A stretch of DNA of 64,000 nt, taken from Pholiota molesta (lineage: Eukaryota > Basidiomycota > Agaricomycetes > Agaricales > Strophariaceae). Positions 23,887 to 34,700 of the stretch are shown here, piece by piece. The stretch covers positions 434,001 to 498,000 of the forward strand of contig JACGCK010000005.1 in assembly GCA_014925825.1 (NCBI GenBank). Reading direction: 5' to 3'. The position numbers and the translations under genes are program-made. The notes below the pieces were generated by a model that did not search any database, was not told where the DNA came from, and saw only the letters and a program-made list of their open reading frames with translations. How positions within the stretch are numbered: the stretch's first letter is position 1; every line of letters begins with the position of its first letter.

Positions 23887-25236
23887 ATGGGTCGGCTAGC
23901 AGAGATGCAGCGTAAGCTGCTCGAGGTATTCCTTTCATCATATTGTTACCTGGCCTATGTCTGACGAACGGGAACGGTTTAACAGCAAATGATGGGTCCC
24001 GAAGCAATGGGAGTTGCGAATGCCAATCTTGTATGGTCAGACGAAAAGGTCTGCAGGAACTTCTTGTGTGGAACGTGCCCACACGCACTTTTCACAAATA
24101 CGGTGAGCATACAACCCTACACACTCGATTGTCATTTATTCTGACAGTGGCACTAGAAAATGGATCTCGGCGCTTGTCCAAAGTCACATACAGAACGACT
24201 TAAAACTGAGTATATTGCTGCAAAAGAGGCGAACCCCAATGACCCCATTTTCAACCGATTTCAAATGGAATATGAAGCCAACATATTTGCTTTTGTGGAC
24301 GAGTGTGATCGAAGGATTCGTGCAGCGCATCGCCGATTAGAGAAGACGCCAGAAGAGAATGCAAAAACAACGAATTTGGTGTGTGTCCTCCCACGTTTCA
24401 ATTAACCTTGAACTTATTCCCATTTGATAGATGCGCGAAATAGCTGAAATTGAGCTTGCTATTCAAGGGGGAACTGAAAAGATAGAAACTTTAGGTGAGA
24501 AGGCATGGCGATTCTTCTTGCATTATTCGCTTACCAACATACATTCCAGGGGAACAAGGAAAGGTTGACGAGTCAATGCGTGAGATGGCCGCTATCGAAG
24601 CTCTGAAGAGCGAAAAGGCCGACAAAGAGGTGTGTTTGGCTTCTTTATTTCCTGGATACAGTATTGTCCTGACAAAAATATAACTAGCGTGAATTGCAAC
24701 AACTGACGGACACGTCGGGTGCTTCGGGTCACCAAAAGCTACGTGTCTGCGACGTATGTGGTGCATATTTATCTGTCCTCGACTCCGACCGTCGTCTAGC
24801 GGATCACTTTGGTGGCAAGGTAAGTGTAAAAGCCTTTGCGGTAGATGCGCAGATGCAACTATATGGTATTGTGTGCGCTTGCTAACAGGAATCGTGACCT
24901 AGATGCATTTGGGTTATCACGAACTCCGAAACATGCTTTCAAAGTTTAAGGAAGAGCGCGAAAAGCGAAAAATGGGACCACCAAGCTCCGTACCGTCTGG
25001 CGGAACTCCTTCGTCGGGTCCTCCACGGTCTGCCGGCGACTACCGTTCATCTCGAGGCGGGGATGACTACCGTGACCGCGGTGACCGAGAACGGTTTGAC
25101 CGGGGCTCTTCGCGATATGAGTAAGTACTGTGGCATCGTGTAGTCCTCGTTCTGAACTGATCCGTTTCATGCCCTGTGTAGCGACAGAAGAAGGGATCGA
25201 GAGCGCTCAAGAAGTCCTGGGAGGCGGAGGTTCTGA
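23887..25236 (+). CDS. U1 snRNP-associated splicing factor Luc7
   Basis: The start is MGRLAEMQRKLLEQMMGPEA. The first zinc finger is CCCH-type, VCRNFLCGTCPHTLFTNTK then DLGACPKSHTERLK. A helical middle follows (FQMEYEANIFAFVDECDRRI), then the second zinc finger VCDVCGAYLSVLDSDRRLAD with HFGGKMHLGYHELR. The C-terminal RS/RD-rich tail (DYRDRGDRERFDRG, SRSPGRRRF) is typical of animal and fungal LUC7L proteins. Luc7 stabilises U1 snRNA pairing with 5' splice sites, which matters in an intron-rich genome like this one. Seven or more exons join in phase, and the last starts at the CGACAG after 25182. The stop is at 25234-25236. Confidence 0.96.
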
Positions 25237-25854
25237 TGATATTGGCAAAAATCAGACTGGTTCTGTGAATTAGAGTTGAGACTCCGAGCCAGGTACATTC
25301 ATATGTTGTTTAGCGTGTTCCCCGTCGGTGTTTATGAGGAATCGGATCAGGGACCGCGCAGGGTACTGGGGGAGACGGCTGGGACGTGCACAGGGGTGCT
25401 CTTCCATACGCCCGGGTCTTGAGGATGTAGTACATGTACATACCATTGGCACATGATGTATTGACCCGATGTTATCTGATATATTTCTTGAAAGCAATCG
25501 ATGCGAAATGATGGATCGATGTCTGTGTGACGGGTGTGACGGCATGCAGTTGTTTAGATCTGGCTTGACATTTCCGCCATAGACCCGGCTGTCCTCTTGC
25601 TTCCGTCTCTCATCTCCCCGTCCCCGGTCGCTACTGGTCGTGCCATCAGCGGCCCCGTAGCCAACTAATCTTATCCGTGCTCGCTGTACTGCCCGTTGCG
25701 TCCCTGAGTCGTCGGCTTCTGCAGTCGCCGCTGAGGCCTGTTTCCACGTGCTGACGAAACCGATCGCACCTGATCTTCTCGTTCTTTCGCCTTGAGCTCT
25801 ATATAACCCAACAAGCTTTTTGAGCGACGGCAGCAAGAGTTCTGCTGTTTTCGA
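25237..25854. other. intergenic upstream of the Ig-like protein gene
   Basis: A 618-bp region containing the promoter of the next gene. A TATA-like element (TATATAAC) lies at about 25800, and an E-box CACGTG at 25745-25750. A long antisense open frame crosses it, but I see no protein-like features in it. Confidence 0.5.
25745..25750. promoter_or_regulatory. E-box CACGTG upstream of 25855 gene
   Basis: A palindromic CACGTG about 110 bp before the start codon. Basic helix-loop-helix factors such as Cbf1 bind this hexamer in fungi. Its use here is inferred. Confidence 0.3.
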
Positions 25855-28800
25855 ATGCATGTGATGGATCCGTACGACCAGGATGCCCTCGAATCTGGGA
25901 TTGGGGCAATGGACACTACGCCTATACCACCCACTGAGATCATGCCCACCTTTCTCCCTTCACTTCCTCCAACCCTCTTTCCACCTGCGCCCCATCATCC
26001 CCAAGACTCAGGCATGGTCTTTCTGTCCGACCAACAACTACCCGACTTTCCGACTAACGCTGCCACCGCTTCAATCGACCCAGCCCTGCAAATGCAAGTT
26101 TTCCTGAATTCGCCCATGGAAGCCATGGATCCCCCGCAGATGCATTCTGCCGCACCCGACTTCATGCCTGACCTGGGAACGTTGATAGACTCCTATGCTG
26201 GGTGTATACCTGAGAATGTTGACCTTTCGCCAGGAACGCGTACGCACTCTGCGTCGCCTCCTCAATCAATTCCGTCACCATCCATACACGGAACTTCTTC
26301 TTCATACGGTGCAGGTGTGACTTCGTCTCTTGAGTCTGCTCTTCATCCTGCTATCGCTGCCGGCGGTCGTAGTCGCGCGAATACCTCACTATCACCTCCG
26401 TCGATTCCTTCTTCGTTCCCCTCCGTCTCTCCTCCGAATTTGCAAGCTTCAGATACAGACTATCTACCCTCGTTGCCAAGCACGAGTTCTCTTGAAGAGT
26501 CAGTATCTCAGACGCAACCTCAAACGGTCATTGGGAAGATGTTGAAAAAGTGAGTTATTCATCCATCTTCTTGTCGATTTACGTCCGACAAAAATCCAGT
26601 ATTGCAATAACTGCAATCGATGCTGGTGAACAGTTTGAGAACAGTCCAGGGATCGACCAATCGAACAAAGTCGGCGAATTGAGGGATCGCATAATGCAGG
26701 TGTTGGACATGCTGTCGTCATTGTCAATGGAAAAAGATACGTCTTCTTATAATGCATCGATTCCTGTGATGTCGGGCATTGTAACGGAACAAGCTATACC
26801 GAATTTGCCTATGAATGTTCCTTCAGTGGAACCTGTCTCCGCTGCGGATCCAATTCATCTCTCCGTTTCCGAGTCTCGGAAACGATGTGCATCTGAGCTT
26901 GAAGAACATCGAACTGTCAAAGCTTTGAAGCGAGAGCCTCAAGACGATGCCCCTTTGACCTTGAGTATCCAAGATGCGCCTATCGTCCCAGTTATGCCTT
27001 TTGCCACTATCCCCCCAGCAGCGAATCCTTATGCGGTCATGACTTTACCCTTGGTACCTGTTGCTCAATCACAACCCCCTTCGCGCCCTCCTACACCACC
27101 ACCTTCCAATTTTGCGGCCAATAATTCTTTTGGCACTATTAAGCCAATCTTACCAAGAACTTCATCTTTCTCTGCATTCGTGCCTTCCGCTTCTACCTCT
27201 GCACTTATTCACCCTACCTCTGTGCCAGTCCCACCAGCTCCTGTACCACCTGCATTCCACCATTCACCGTGGTCAGACCCAGGTCCTAGCGGATCCTCAA
27301 GGCACCACCACTCTCTTTCAGCCGGTTCAATCAGTGTGCCTCAGGGAGCCCCAATCGCAGCATCACCTTTCCCAATTACAATGATGCAAAATACTCTCCC
27401 CCAACCACCCCATTCAGTCCCTTCAAATGCCGCTCTTTCAACTATCAGCCCTGCCATAGGGAGAATGTCGCGTTCTGGATCAATCAACGGTATCAATTTT
27501 AGAAATCCATACGGTGTATTTTTTTACGGCGATTCATACTCCGACCCCTCCTGGAACACTGCCAAAACAAATTCTTCCCCCCGTACTGGCCAAACAAATT
27601 GGTACACGAGTTTGGAGACTGTCAATTCCTCCAGAAAGTTCTCCATTTCCGGTCACTCAGCACCTAGTACAGCCCAAAACTCGCCCAGTGATGACGAGGA
27701 TGATGACGAGGACTCAGATTCGGATGAGAGCGTCTCTGGCAAAACAGTCACACAGCATGTGAGAAAACGTCAGATATATTTCTGTCTGACAATGGTACTC
27801 ATTACAACTTCTTTTCTAGGCTTCTGGAGATCGTCATTCTTTGACGTCAGCCGCGGAACTACCCGCGGAATACCATCATGATGTCGACAGAGTGTTCTTC
27901 GAATTCCTAAACAAGTTGTGCTCGAAATGTGAGCGGCTTTCGTTTTGTGGTCGTTGAGACAAAGTGAAGATTAACCTCTTCTGCTTATCAGTGGATGCCA
28001 CTGACGCCAAGGGAGAACAAATTCATCAAACGCTCATGGCAAAAAAGATGCAACGTCTTGATGAATCCCCGGATTTTCGACCTTTCAAGTTTCGCATTCA
28101 GGCGTTTACGAATGCATTTATGGACGAGGTGAGTCTTATATGATATCTCCTCCTACATTTCTTAGTATCGTATTTTGATCCATCTAGCTCGCCAAACAAG
28201 GATACCCGGAGGACAAGATACCCATGAAGAAGGTCAGGGTAATTATTAATAAGACACTGGCTTAGTTTAGTCTGACCATGGTTGCTCCTCACAGGCCAGG
28301 AACTACCTCTGGCGCCAAAGCTATATTCTTCGGTTCAATGAGGATGGAAAGAAAGCCAAATCCAAAGGCAATCATATCTGGAATGTCGAAGCCAGGAAAG
28401 CTGGTGAAGGACAGTGGGAATTCAGGCCGTTCCAGCGTAAATTAGCTGGTTCTCCCCCAGCATAGCGTATTGTGGGTTGCGCTGGTCTTGGAAACCACAT
28501 GTGTGGCATCCGCAGTGCTCCTTCAAGAAGATTCACGTTACCTACAGTTCTCCTAGTTTGCCTTCGTGGCTCTCATGGAAAAACGGTGAATTGTCAGGCG
28601 TACCTCCGCCAGACGCAGAAAGTTGTCAAGTCACTGCTATCGCCAAGGTATAATTTAATTTGTGTTCGCTCCACGGTCTCTGGCTCAATACCATCATCAT
28701 CTTTTTTAGTTCACTTTCGAAAACCAGGATGATCAAGTGGAGCATACCTTCACTATCACTATTGCACCTGCGTCGGCATTAGAGGGCCCAACATTTTCGC

Positions 28801-29528
28801 GGTCACGGCGCCCTTCATTAGTGGGTGAACCTCCAAAGCGTAGTACAAGTGATTCGGCTTTATTTCAAGCGCCTCAAAGGTAAATGAATTGCTTCGTATC
28901 ATTTGTGGTTGAATTCACGCGTCAGTTTTCTAGGAGCCATGCTCACGCACGATTAAATCATGTGGATGATACACGCGTTAAACGAGTCTTGCAAAACGTA
29001 CATCAGCGCGTTGATGAGGCTCAGTCTCAGATCGTATCATCATCGCCACCCAAGCAAGGTGAACTCCTCCAAGACCTTGTTAAACAAAAACATGTCCTTG
29101 AGCAGACTGTAGATGCCTACGATAAGGCTATCTCTGGTCAAGGTCATATGGATTCTCGTCGATTAGCGGTCGCGGCTCAACATGTGGTTCTACAAGCCGC
29201 CCAGACGGTCATGGCCGATCGAACTGTCGCTAATGGCGGCGTTCCTACCCCTCAGGCCGAGACTGTGGCCATACAGAGCGTGTCGGTCAGCGAGCTGACG
29301 GACAAGACCCAAGATGCGATTGCAATGGCTGTTAAAATGAATGGGACGGCATCCAACGAAGTAGACATCATCGTTACAGCCACTTCTATCCTTAAATCTC
29401 AAACACCCATGATGGATACCCCGCCTACTGTTGTACCTCGCACCCAGGCTACAGTGGTTGCTGCCACTTCTCGACTTGCATCTACCCTACCTCTACCTAC
29501 TCTATCGCCACTACATGAATATGCCTAG
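25855..29528 (+). CDS. large Pro/Ser-rich protein with conserved central block and Ig-like domain
   Basis: About 1,000 residues, and I know no named family. The start is at 25855 or, nine bases later, at MDPYDQDALESG. The N-terminal 600 residues are disordered (Pro, Ser, Thr-rich), ending in an acidic DDEDDDEDSDSDES. A conserved block follows: RVFFEFLNKLCSN, DESPDFRPFKFRIQAFTNAF, ELAKQGYPEDKIPMKK, NYLWRQSYILRFNEDGKKAK. Then comes an Ig/cadherin-like fold of the He_PIG type (HVTYSSPSLPSWLSWKNGEL, SGVPPPDAESCQVTAIAKF) and a helical C-terminus with Gln-rich segments. The disordered acidic layout suggests a nuclear regulator, which is inference. A C5 run at 28454-28458 needs one more C to keep frame into the Ig-like domain. 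Confidence 0.8.
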
Positions 29529-29765
29529 GACTTATTCCGGCATCTGGACAATTTCTCGGCATTATGCAACACTCACCTATCCCCTAGCTTGTTATTGGGT
29601 CAAATAAAGTACGACTCTATTAAAGGGTCACTGACATTTTTTTGGTTTCTTTTTCTTTTTGGTTGTTCATAGATTGGGCTTGGTGTTTGTGTTGGTTTTT
29701 CTTTTCAAGTTTGGTGGGTCTGGGTCTCACAAAGGGTACTAGGCACCGTGTAATATCAATGGTTT

Positions 29766-32700
29766 TCATAAGAAAGGCGTATCACACATTTCGCAAGAAA
29801 GTGCGTCGAGACTATTGAAAAGGTACAAGCAATGCATGGTTTCTCCTCTACAGACTGCGAAGGCGGTGGTGACGTAGCCCTTGGTTCAGGTGAACTGGAC
29901 CATGAGGAGTCAACATTACCGAGAAGTGTGCCTCCAAAGGCCGGACCCTCCCGCCTTTTTTTGCTCGGGCGAGGTTCATCAGAGTCGGAATCGTGAATTT
30001 CTTCAACTTCTGCAGCTTCGCGTAGCTCAATAACATCATTGGAAAGTAACCGAAAGGTGGCTACAGTCTCTGTGTTATTCTCAAGCTCTTTACCTTGGTA
30101 AAAGAGGCGCTGGCAGATAGTCGGGATCCCAAACTCTTGGCATGCCTATGAATGCATAAATCGGAATGTTTACTGGGACACCATAGAATACTTACCAGCA
30201 TTTTGAGGTCTTTGACAGTTGTGGCTTTGGTTACTCTGAAGGTCCTCTGTTCATCACGATCTTTGTTTTGACGCAGGCGTTTGGATTGTCGCGCTCCACT
30301 CCCGCGAGCGTATGTGATCGGCGTTCTTTGCACTGGACTGGAATTCATATTTTTAGATTTTTCACGATTGCACAAACGAATGACAACGTCGGCTGATTCC
30401 CATTCAAATTTCCTAGAATAAATTTAATATCGAAATTAACTTAGAGAAAGTTCAAACATAGATGTATACCCACCTTTTCATGCGACAATCTGCGCAAACA
30501 GGGATCTCATGATCATATCCGCCCCCATCTTCTTTGGGTCGTTTCGTTAAAGAGATCAAAGGTCCCACTGAATAGCTAGAAACTAGTGTTAGCATAACTT
30601 AGAACTAAATGAATAGGAATGTAACACACAGCGTTCCTAATGTATCCCATTGATCCAATTGGACAATCGTTAACGTAGAGTCGATATCAGAAGAACAATT
30701 AGGATCAAAAGATAATAAGTCATGTTCGCAGAAAAAAGGCGCATTATCCACAGATTCGGGGCGTGGATTAATTGCACATGGATTAGTAGCCCATCGATTC
30801 CATTTCTTGACAAATTGTGAGGGAATAATGGCATAAGACACAGTGTTAGTGCCGTTGGTCCAAGAATCCAAGGATGGTTCATAGATAAATTTCAATTGTG
30901 CCTACAAAACAACATACATCAGCCGAGGTCTATTTCTGACTCAGGACGTCAATTAACCTTTTCGTCTTCGACCCGCTTGCGGTTCTGCTTCTTGTCTTCT
31001 TTGGAGATATAGATCTCAGCATTGCAAACTGCACAGGTTTCTGTATCACTGGACAAAGGATGCCAATTTGGGAAAAGAGCCTGCAGCAATTCCATTGCCT
31101 AATAATATATCGTCAGGAGGAGCAGAGGTTCGAGACTAGTGTATAACTCACCTCAACTGATATTTTCCTTCGATGTGTGTATTCAATGAAAGACCTCCAT
31201 GTTCGCAAATAACGTGATTATGGTATTCAGCAGAATCGGGCTCTGGATCGGGCTCGGAAGGGGTATGCATTCGAGGTTTGTTCAGTTTCCAATCTTGAAA
31301 TTTATTTAGAAAAAGAAAGAATGGATCAAGAAAACGCTGCTACCTTTCACCCATTTCTTCGAAATCCAATATCCTAGATCGTCTTCAGGACAGAATGATA
31401 TTTCCTCAAACCGTTTTGCAGCTTTTGGATGCTCAATCTCATACAGTTTTTCTTATCACGCACATGTCACATAAGCTGGGGTCTATTGAAACGTTTCGAA
31501 TAAACAAACGTACCAGTGAATATGTGTGATACACACTGCACACAGACATCCGAAGGTTTGAGAAGAGGGTCAAATATGCAATTGGTTTCCTGTTGGATCT
31601 CATTGACTGTATGCTAAATGCATTGGATTCATTTATCTGTTGGGAGTAAAAAAAGTGACAAATACTTACCAAAGGTATACGCTTCATTTCCTTTGATTTC
31701 AGGGGGTCCAAGGCTCCGTGTTCGCAAAGAATATCGCCAATTGGGATAGTTGCTGAATCTGAGGCATCTTTTTTAGAAGGCGCATCCGCATTCCATTTCC
31801 GAGCAGCAACTTGTATGCAGCGTTCGGAAAGCCATATCTCTAGCGCTCGTCGACTAACTATTGCGGAGTCCTAATCAGATGTCAGCGATCCGGATGCTTG
31901 GCATATTAAAGCTGACCCACCCCATCACTAATGTCGGTCCAACGTGAATAGATATCTTTTACTTTGCGCCGAAGTTCTTGAAAGCATGCTGCAACCTTCT
32001 CGCTCCTATTGTGCTCGATTTCAGTAACCCTTGAACATGAATCTAATCAGGAAAGCTTACTTGGCCTGATATGTTTTGCAAGCAGTCTCCTGCGCATTAT
32101 TGAGTTCGCGGATGACTTCCATCGCCCGAACTGGGGGCTTTGGGGCAGATAAAGTGTCGGTATTATGCCCTTTTGGCCCAAGAAAGTCGCGACAGCTATC
32201 CTTTTTAGCATATATTAACATATATGCGTCTTTGGACGCAATGGTACTGAGTACTTCTTAAGCGACGCAGTCTGGAGAAAGTATGAAGATCTTACTTTAA
32301 AATTTCCACTGGTTTTGGCGAAGGTATTTGCTTCACTCTTGAACAAGGAATAAAGGACTTAATTGTAAGTCAAGTTTTCATAATAAGGAGGAACTTACTC
32401 GACAACGTCATCATCGCTATCATCGATTCTCTTTCGTTTCCTGGCCTTTATGCGATCCTTACGTATCTGAGAAGAATCGGGGCTTGGAATCATCAATATT
32501 TACCTTGAAATCGAGAATGTGAATTGGCATACTTTTCCTCTTCTTCACTGTCACGACCAGTAGCCACAGCCGACGATTTTCGCGATGGAATTTTATCGCC
32601 CAGCACTTCTATTCTCGTCACTTCATCATCGTTGAATTGGAACCAAGATCCAGTTCTGGTTATTATATGTTGAAAAAAAATTGTTGAGGGCGTTCGAGAA

Positions 32701-34437
32701 GAACTCACTCGATATCATAAACTTGTGCCTCATAATGTCCATGATATGCGCTCGCTCCCTTATGAAGTAGTATACCACGTAGTTCATATACATTTCCATT
32801 TGAGAGTTGATCATCTGCACTTTCTCGGCATTTTTGGAGCCAACAAATTGGCCCATATTAAGGATGGATGGAAATGCAATCGAATGCTTAGACTTTTTGC
32901 GTTCCATGGTATTGATGTCGTAGACAAAGCGTAGTAAAGAAAATGTAGCACCGGCGGGAGTTTCCGTAGTTCGGTATATCGTGTAGCGTCTTGCAAGGTT
33001 TCACACCGAGAGCAGAAATATCTATGATTTGACCTGAGCATGGATCAAAGGGAAGAAATATAGGCGCACTTGTTGTCTCCCGACAATTTTTCAGGAAGCA
33101 AGGATGCTTCAAGGCGGTCTTCCAGTTTACAGTTACTCTATAATTCAAAATTAGACGATGTGGTATATGAATGATGATGACATGCATTGAAGCTGATTTC
33201 CAGTTCAAGAAAATCAGATGGCCTCTCCGAACGGTATTTACACGCATGGCATATAGTCCCATATACTTGAGTGCCTTGGAACTACAAAATTTTAGTTTAA
33301 AAAATCGAATATATAGTACGTCAATTCGCTCACTTGATCCGTGATCAACGTCTTTGTGGAAGGTGACGACTGCTTCTTGAATTCGGCATCGAGGTGGGAC
33401 ATAAAGAGCTTAGAAAATCTAGGCAAGGTCAGCGCAGTTGAAAGGAAACTAGAATGAGATCTCGAACTCCTGGGCATCTTGCTGTTCTGAAGTCCGTAGT
33501 TGGAGGCTTTCAACTAATTTTTTGGGGTTGAAAACACTCATATTTCCTTCTTGTAGGGCGGCAAAGGTGACTTGCAGCTGAAAAATGGGCGAATCCTGAT
33601 ATTTTTGTTAGACAGAAATCCAAGGTAGGAAATGTATGTCCTGACCGAACCTTGTACTTTTCCTCGGTGACGTTCTCTGGTGGTTCGCAGCTGTATAGTC
33701 CAGACCTAAAAGCCAAATCACGGTACCATACCTAAATCGGATGGTCCATTGAGGATGAAATGTTAGAAAGTTTATCACGGCCGTACTTACTTGAAGAGAA
33801 GCATTTGCGTAACATGTTGCGCCCAAATTCTGGAAAATTTCCGTCAATAGCCACTCCTCATACGACTTCAATGATCACGATACATGCCTTCAACCCTACT
33901 GGTAGATCAACATCGCGTGAATATAGCGAAGGGTTTTGAGCCAATTTCGCAGCTTTCAAGAAAGCGTCCCGAGCGGAGCCATCTTGTGCACGTCAGTTAA
34001 TGAAAATAAGAAGTTCGATAAATTTGGCTGACCATCATCTTGCCATGCTTGTTGTCCTAGATAATTCAACAGTTTGGATTTGCTTTGCACTTTTTCTTTG
34101 AGCAAGAAGGTTCGTCGTCGTCTGAGATGACGATTATATCGTCTTGCAGCTCTCCTGCTGCAGAAGGTGCCTGAACAGAGGCGTGAAGGGAATTTCCATT
34201 GGCCTTTGGGTTCCCAGCAGAATATTTGTTAGGACAAAATCCTGGATTCTTCCAAGACAAATTACATGAAGCCAGACGGTGTTCCAACGTTATATCTGCT
34301 GTGTCGGCTACGATGTTGCCGACCCAGGCCCATGGCGAGAGGGAAGACGAGCTTGGAAGTGCATTGCGGTTGAGCTGTTCACCTGGTTGGAGACCCTTGG
34401 GTGGTAGAGACGCGTTTCTTCTGCGCTTAGGGGGCAT
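29766..34437 (-). CDS. USP48-like ubiquitin-specific protease
   Basis: A large many-exon gene starting MPPKRRRNASLPPKGLQPG. The catalytic Cys box is NLGATCYANASLQ, followed by QQDAQEFSKLFMSHLD. Two CxxC pairs (ICHACKY, CSRCETLQDATRY) come next, then LPPVLHFSLLRFVYDINTME, the His box HKGASAYHGHYEAQVYDIE, and TGSWFQFNDDEV. Downstream are DUSP-type segments (SQFVKKWNRWATNP, FFCEHDLLSFDP) and a ubiquitin-like domain (RTFRVTKATTVKDLKML). A RanBP2-type zinc finger (C-x2-C-x10-C-x2-C) ends the chain just before the stop. This order is that of USP48, a nuclear deubiquitinase. Three missing bases (32940-32943, 32831-32835, 29818-29821) break the frame. The gene is divergent from GAA1. Confidence 0.92.
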
Positions 34438-34700
34438 AAAAGTAAATGAGCAAGTGCGAAGATGGAGGTGAAGAAAGAGAATATGTAGTGGCGGTTTAGT
34501 TTACATAAATACATGCCACACCGCGATCACAATTGATCGGCCCGACGATGTCTACTTTGTCGCCAACGATTCTTGCCAGTGACTATTCACCAGATTCAAC
34601 AATGCCTCTACTTACAGTGATATCGATAAAGACTGGGTAGAAATTAACGATATTTCAAACGAGTGCTATCCACTCTCGTCGCCACGACCTACCATCCGTA

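Noticed and set aside
25270..25860. Minus-strand open frame of 196 codons upstream of the Ig-like protein gene
   Set aside because: No domain, no introns and no family likeness. It covers a promoter region, and its composition looks random.
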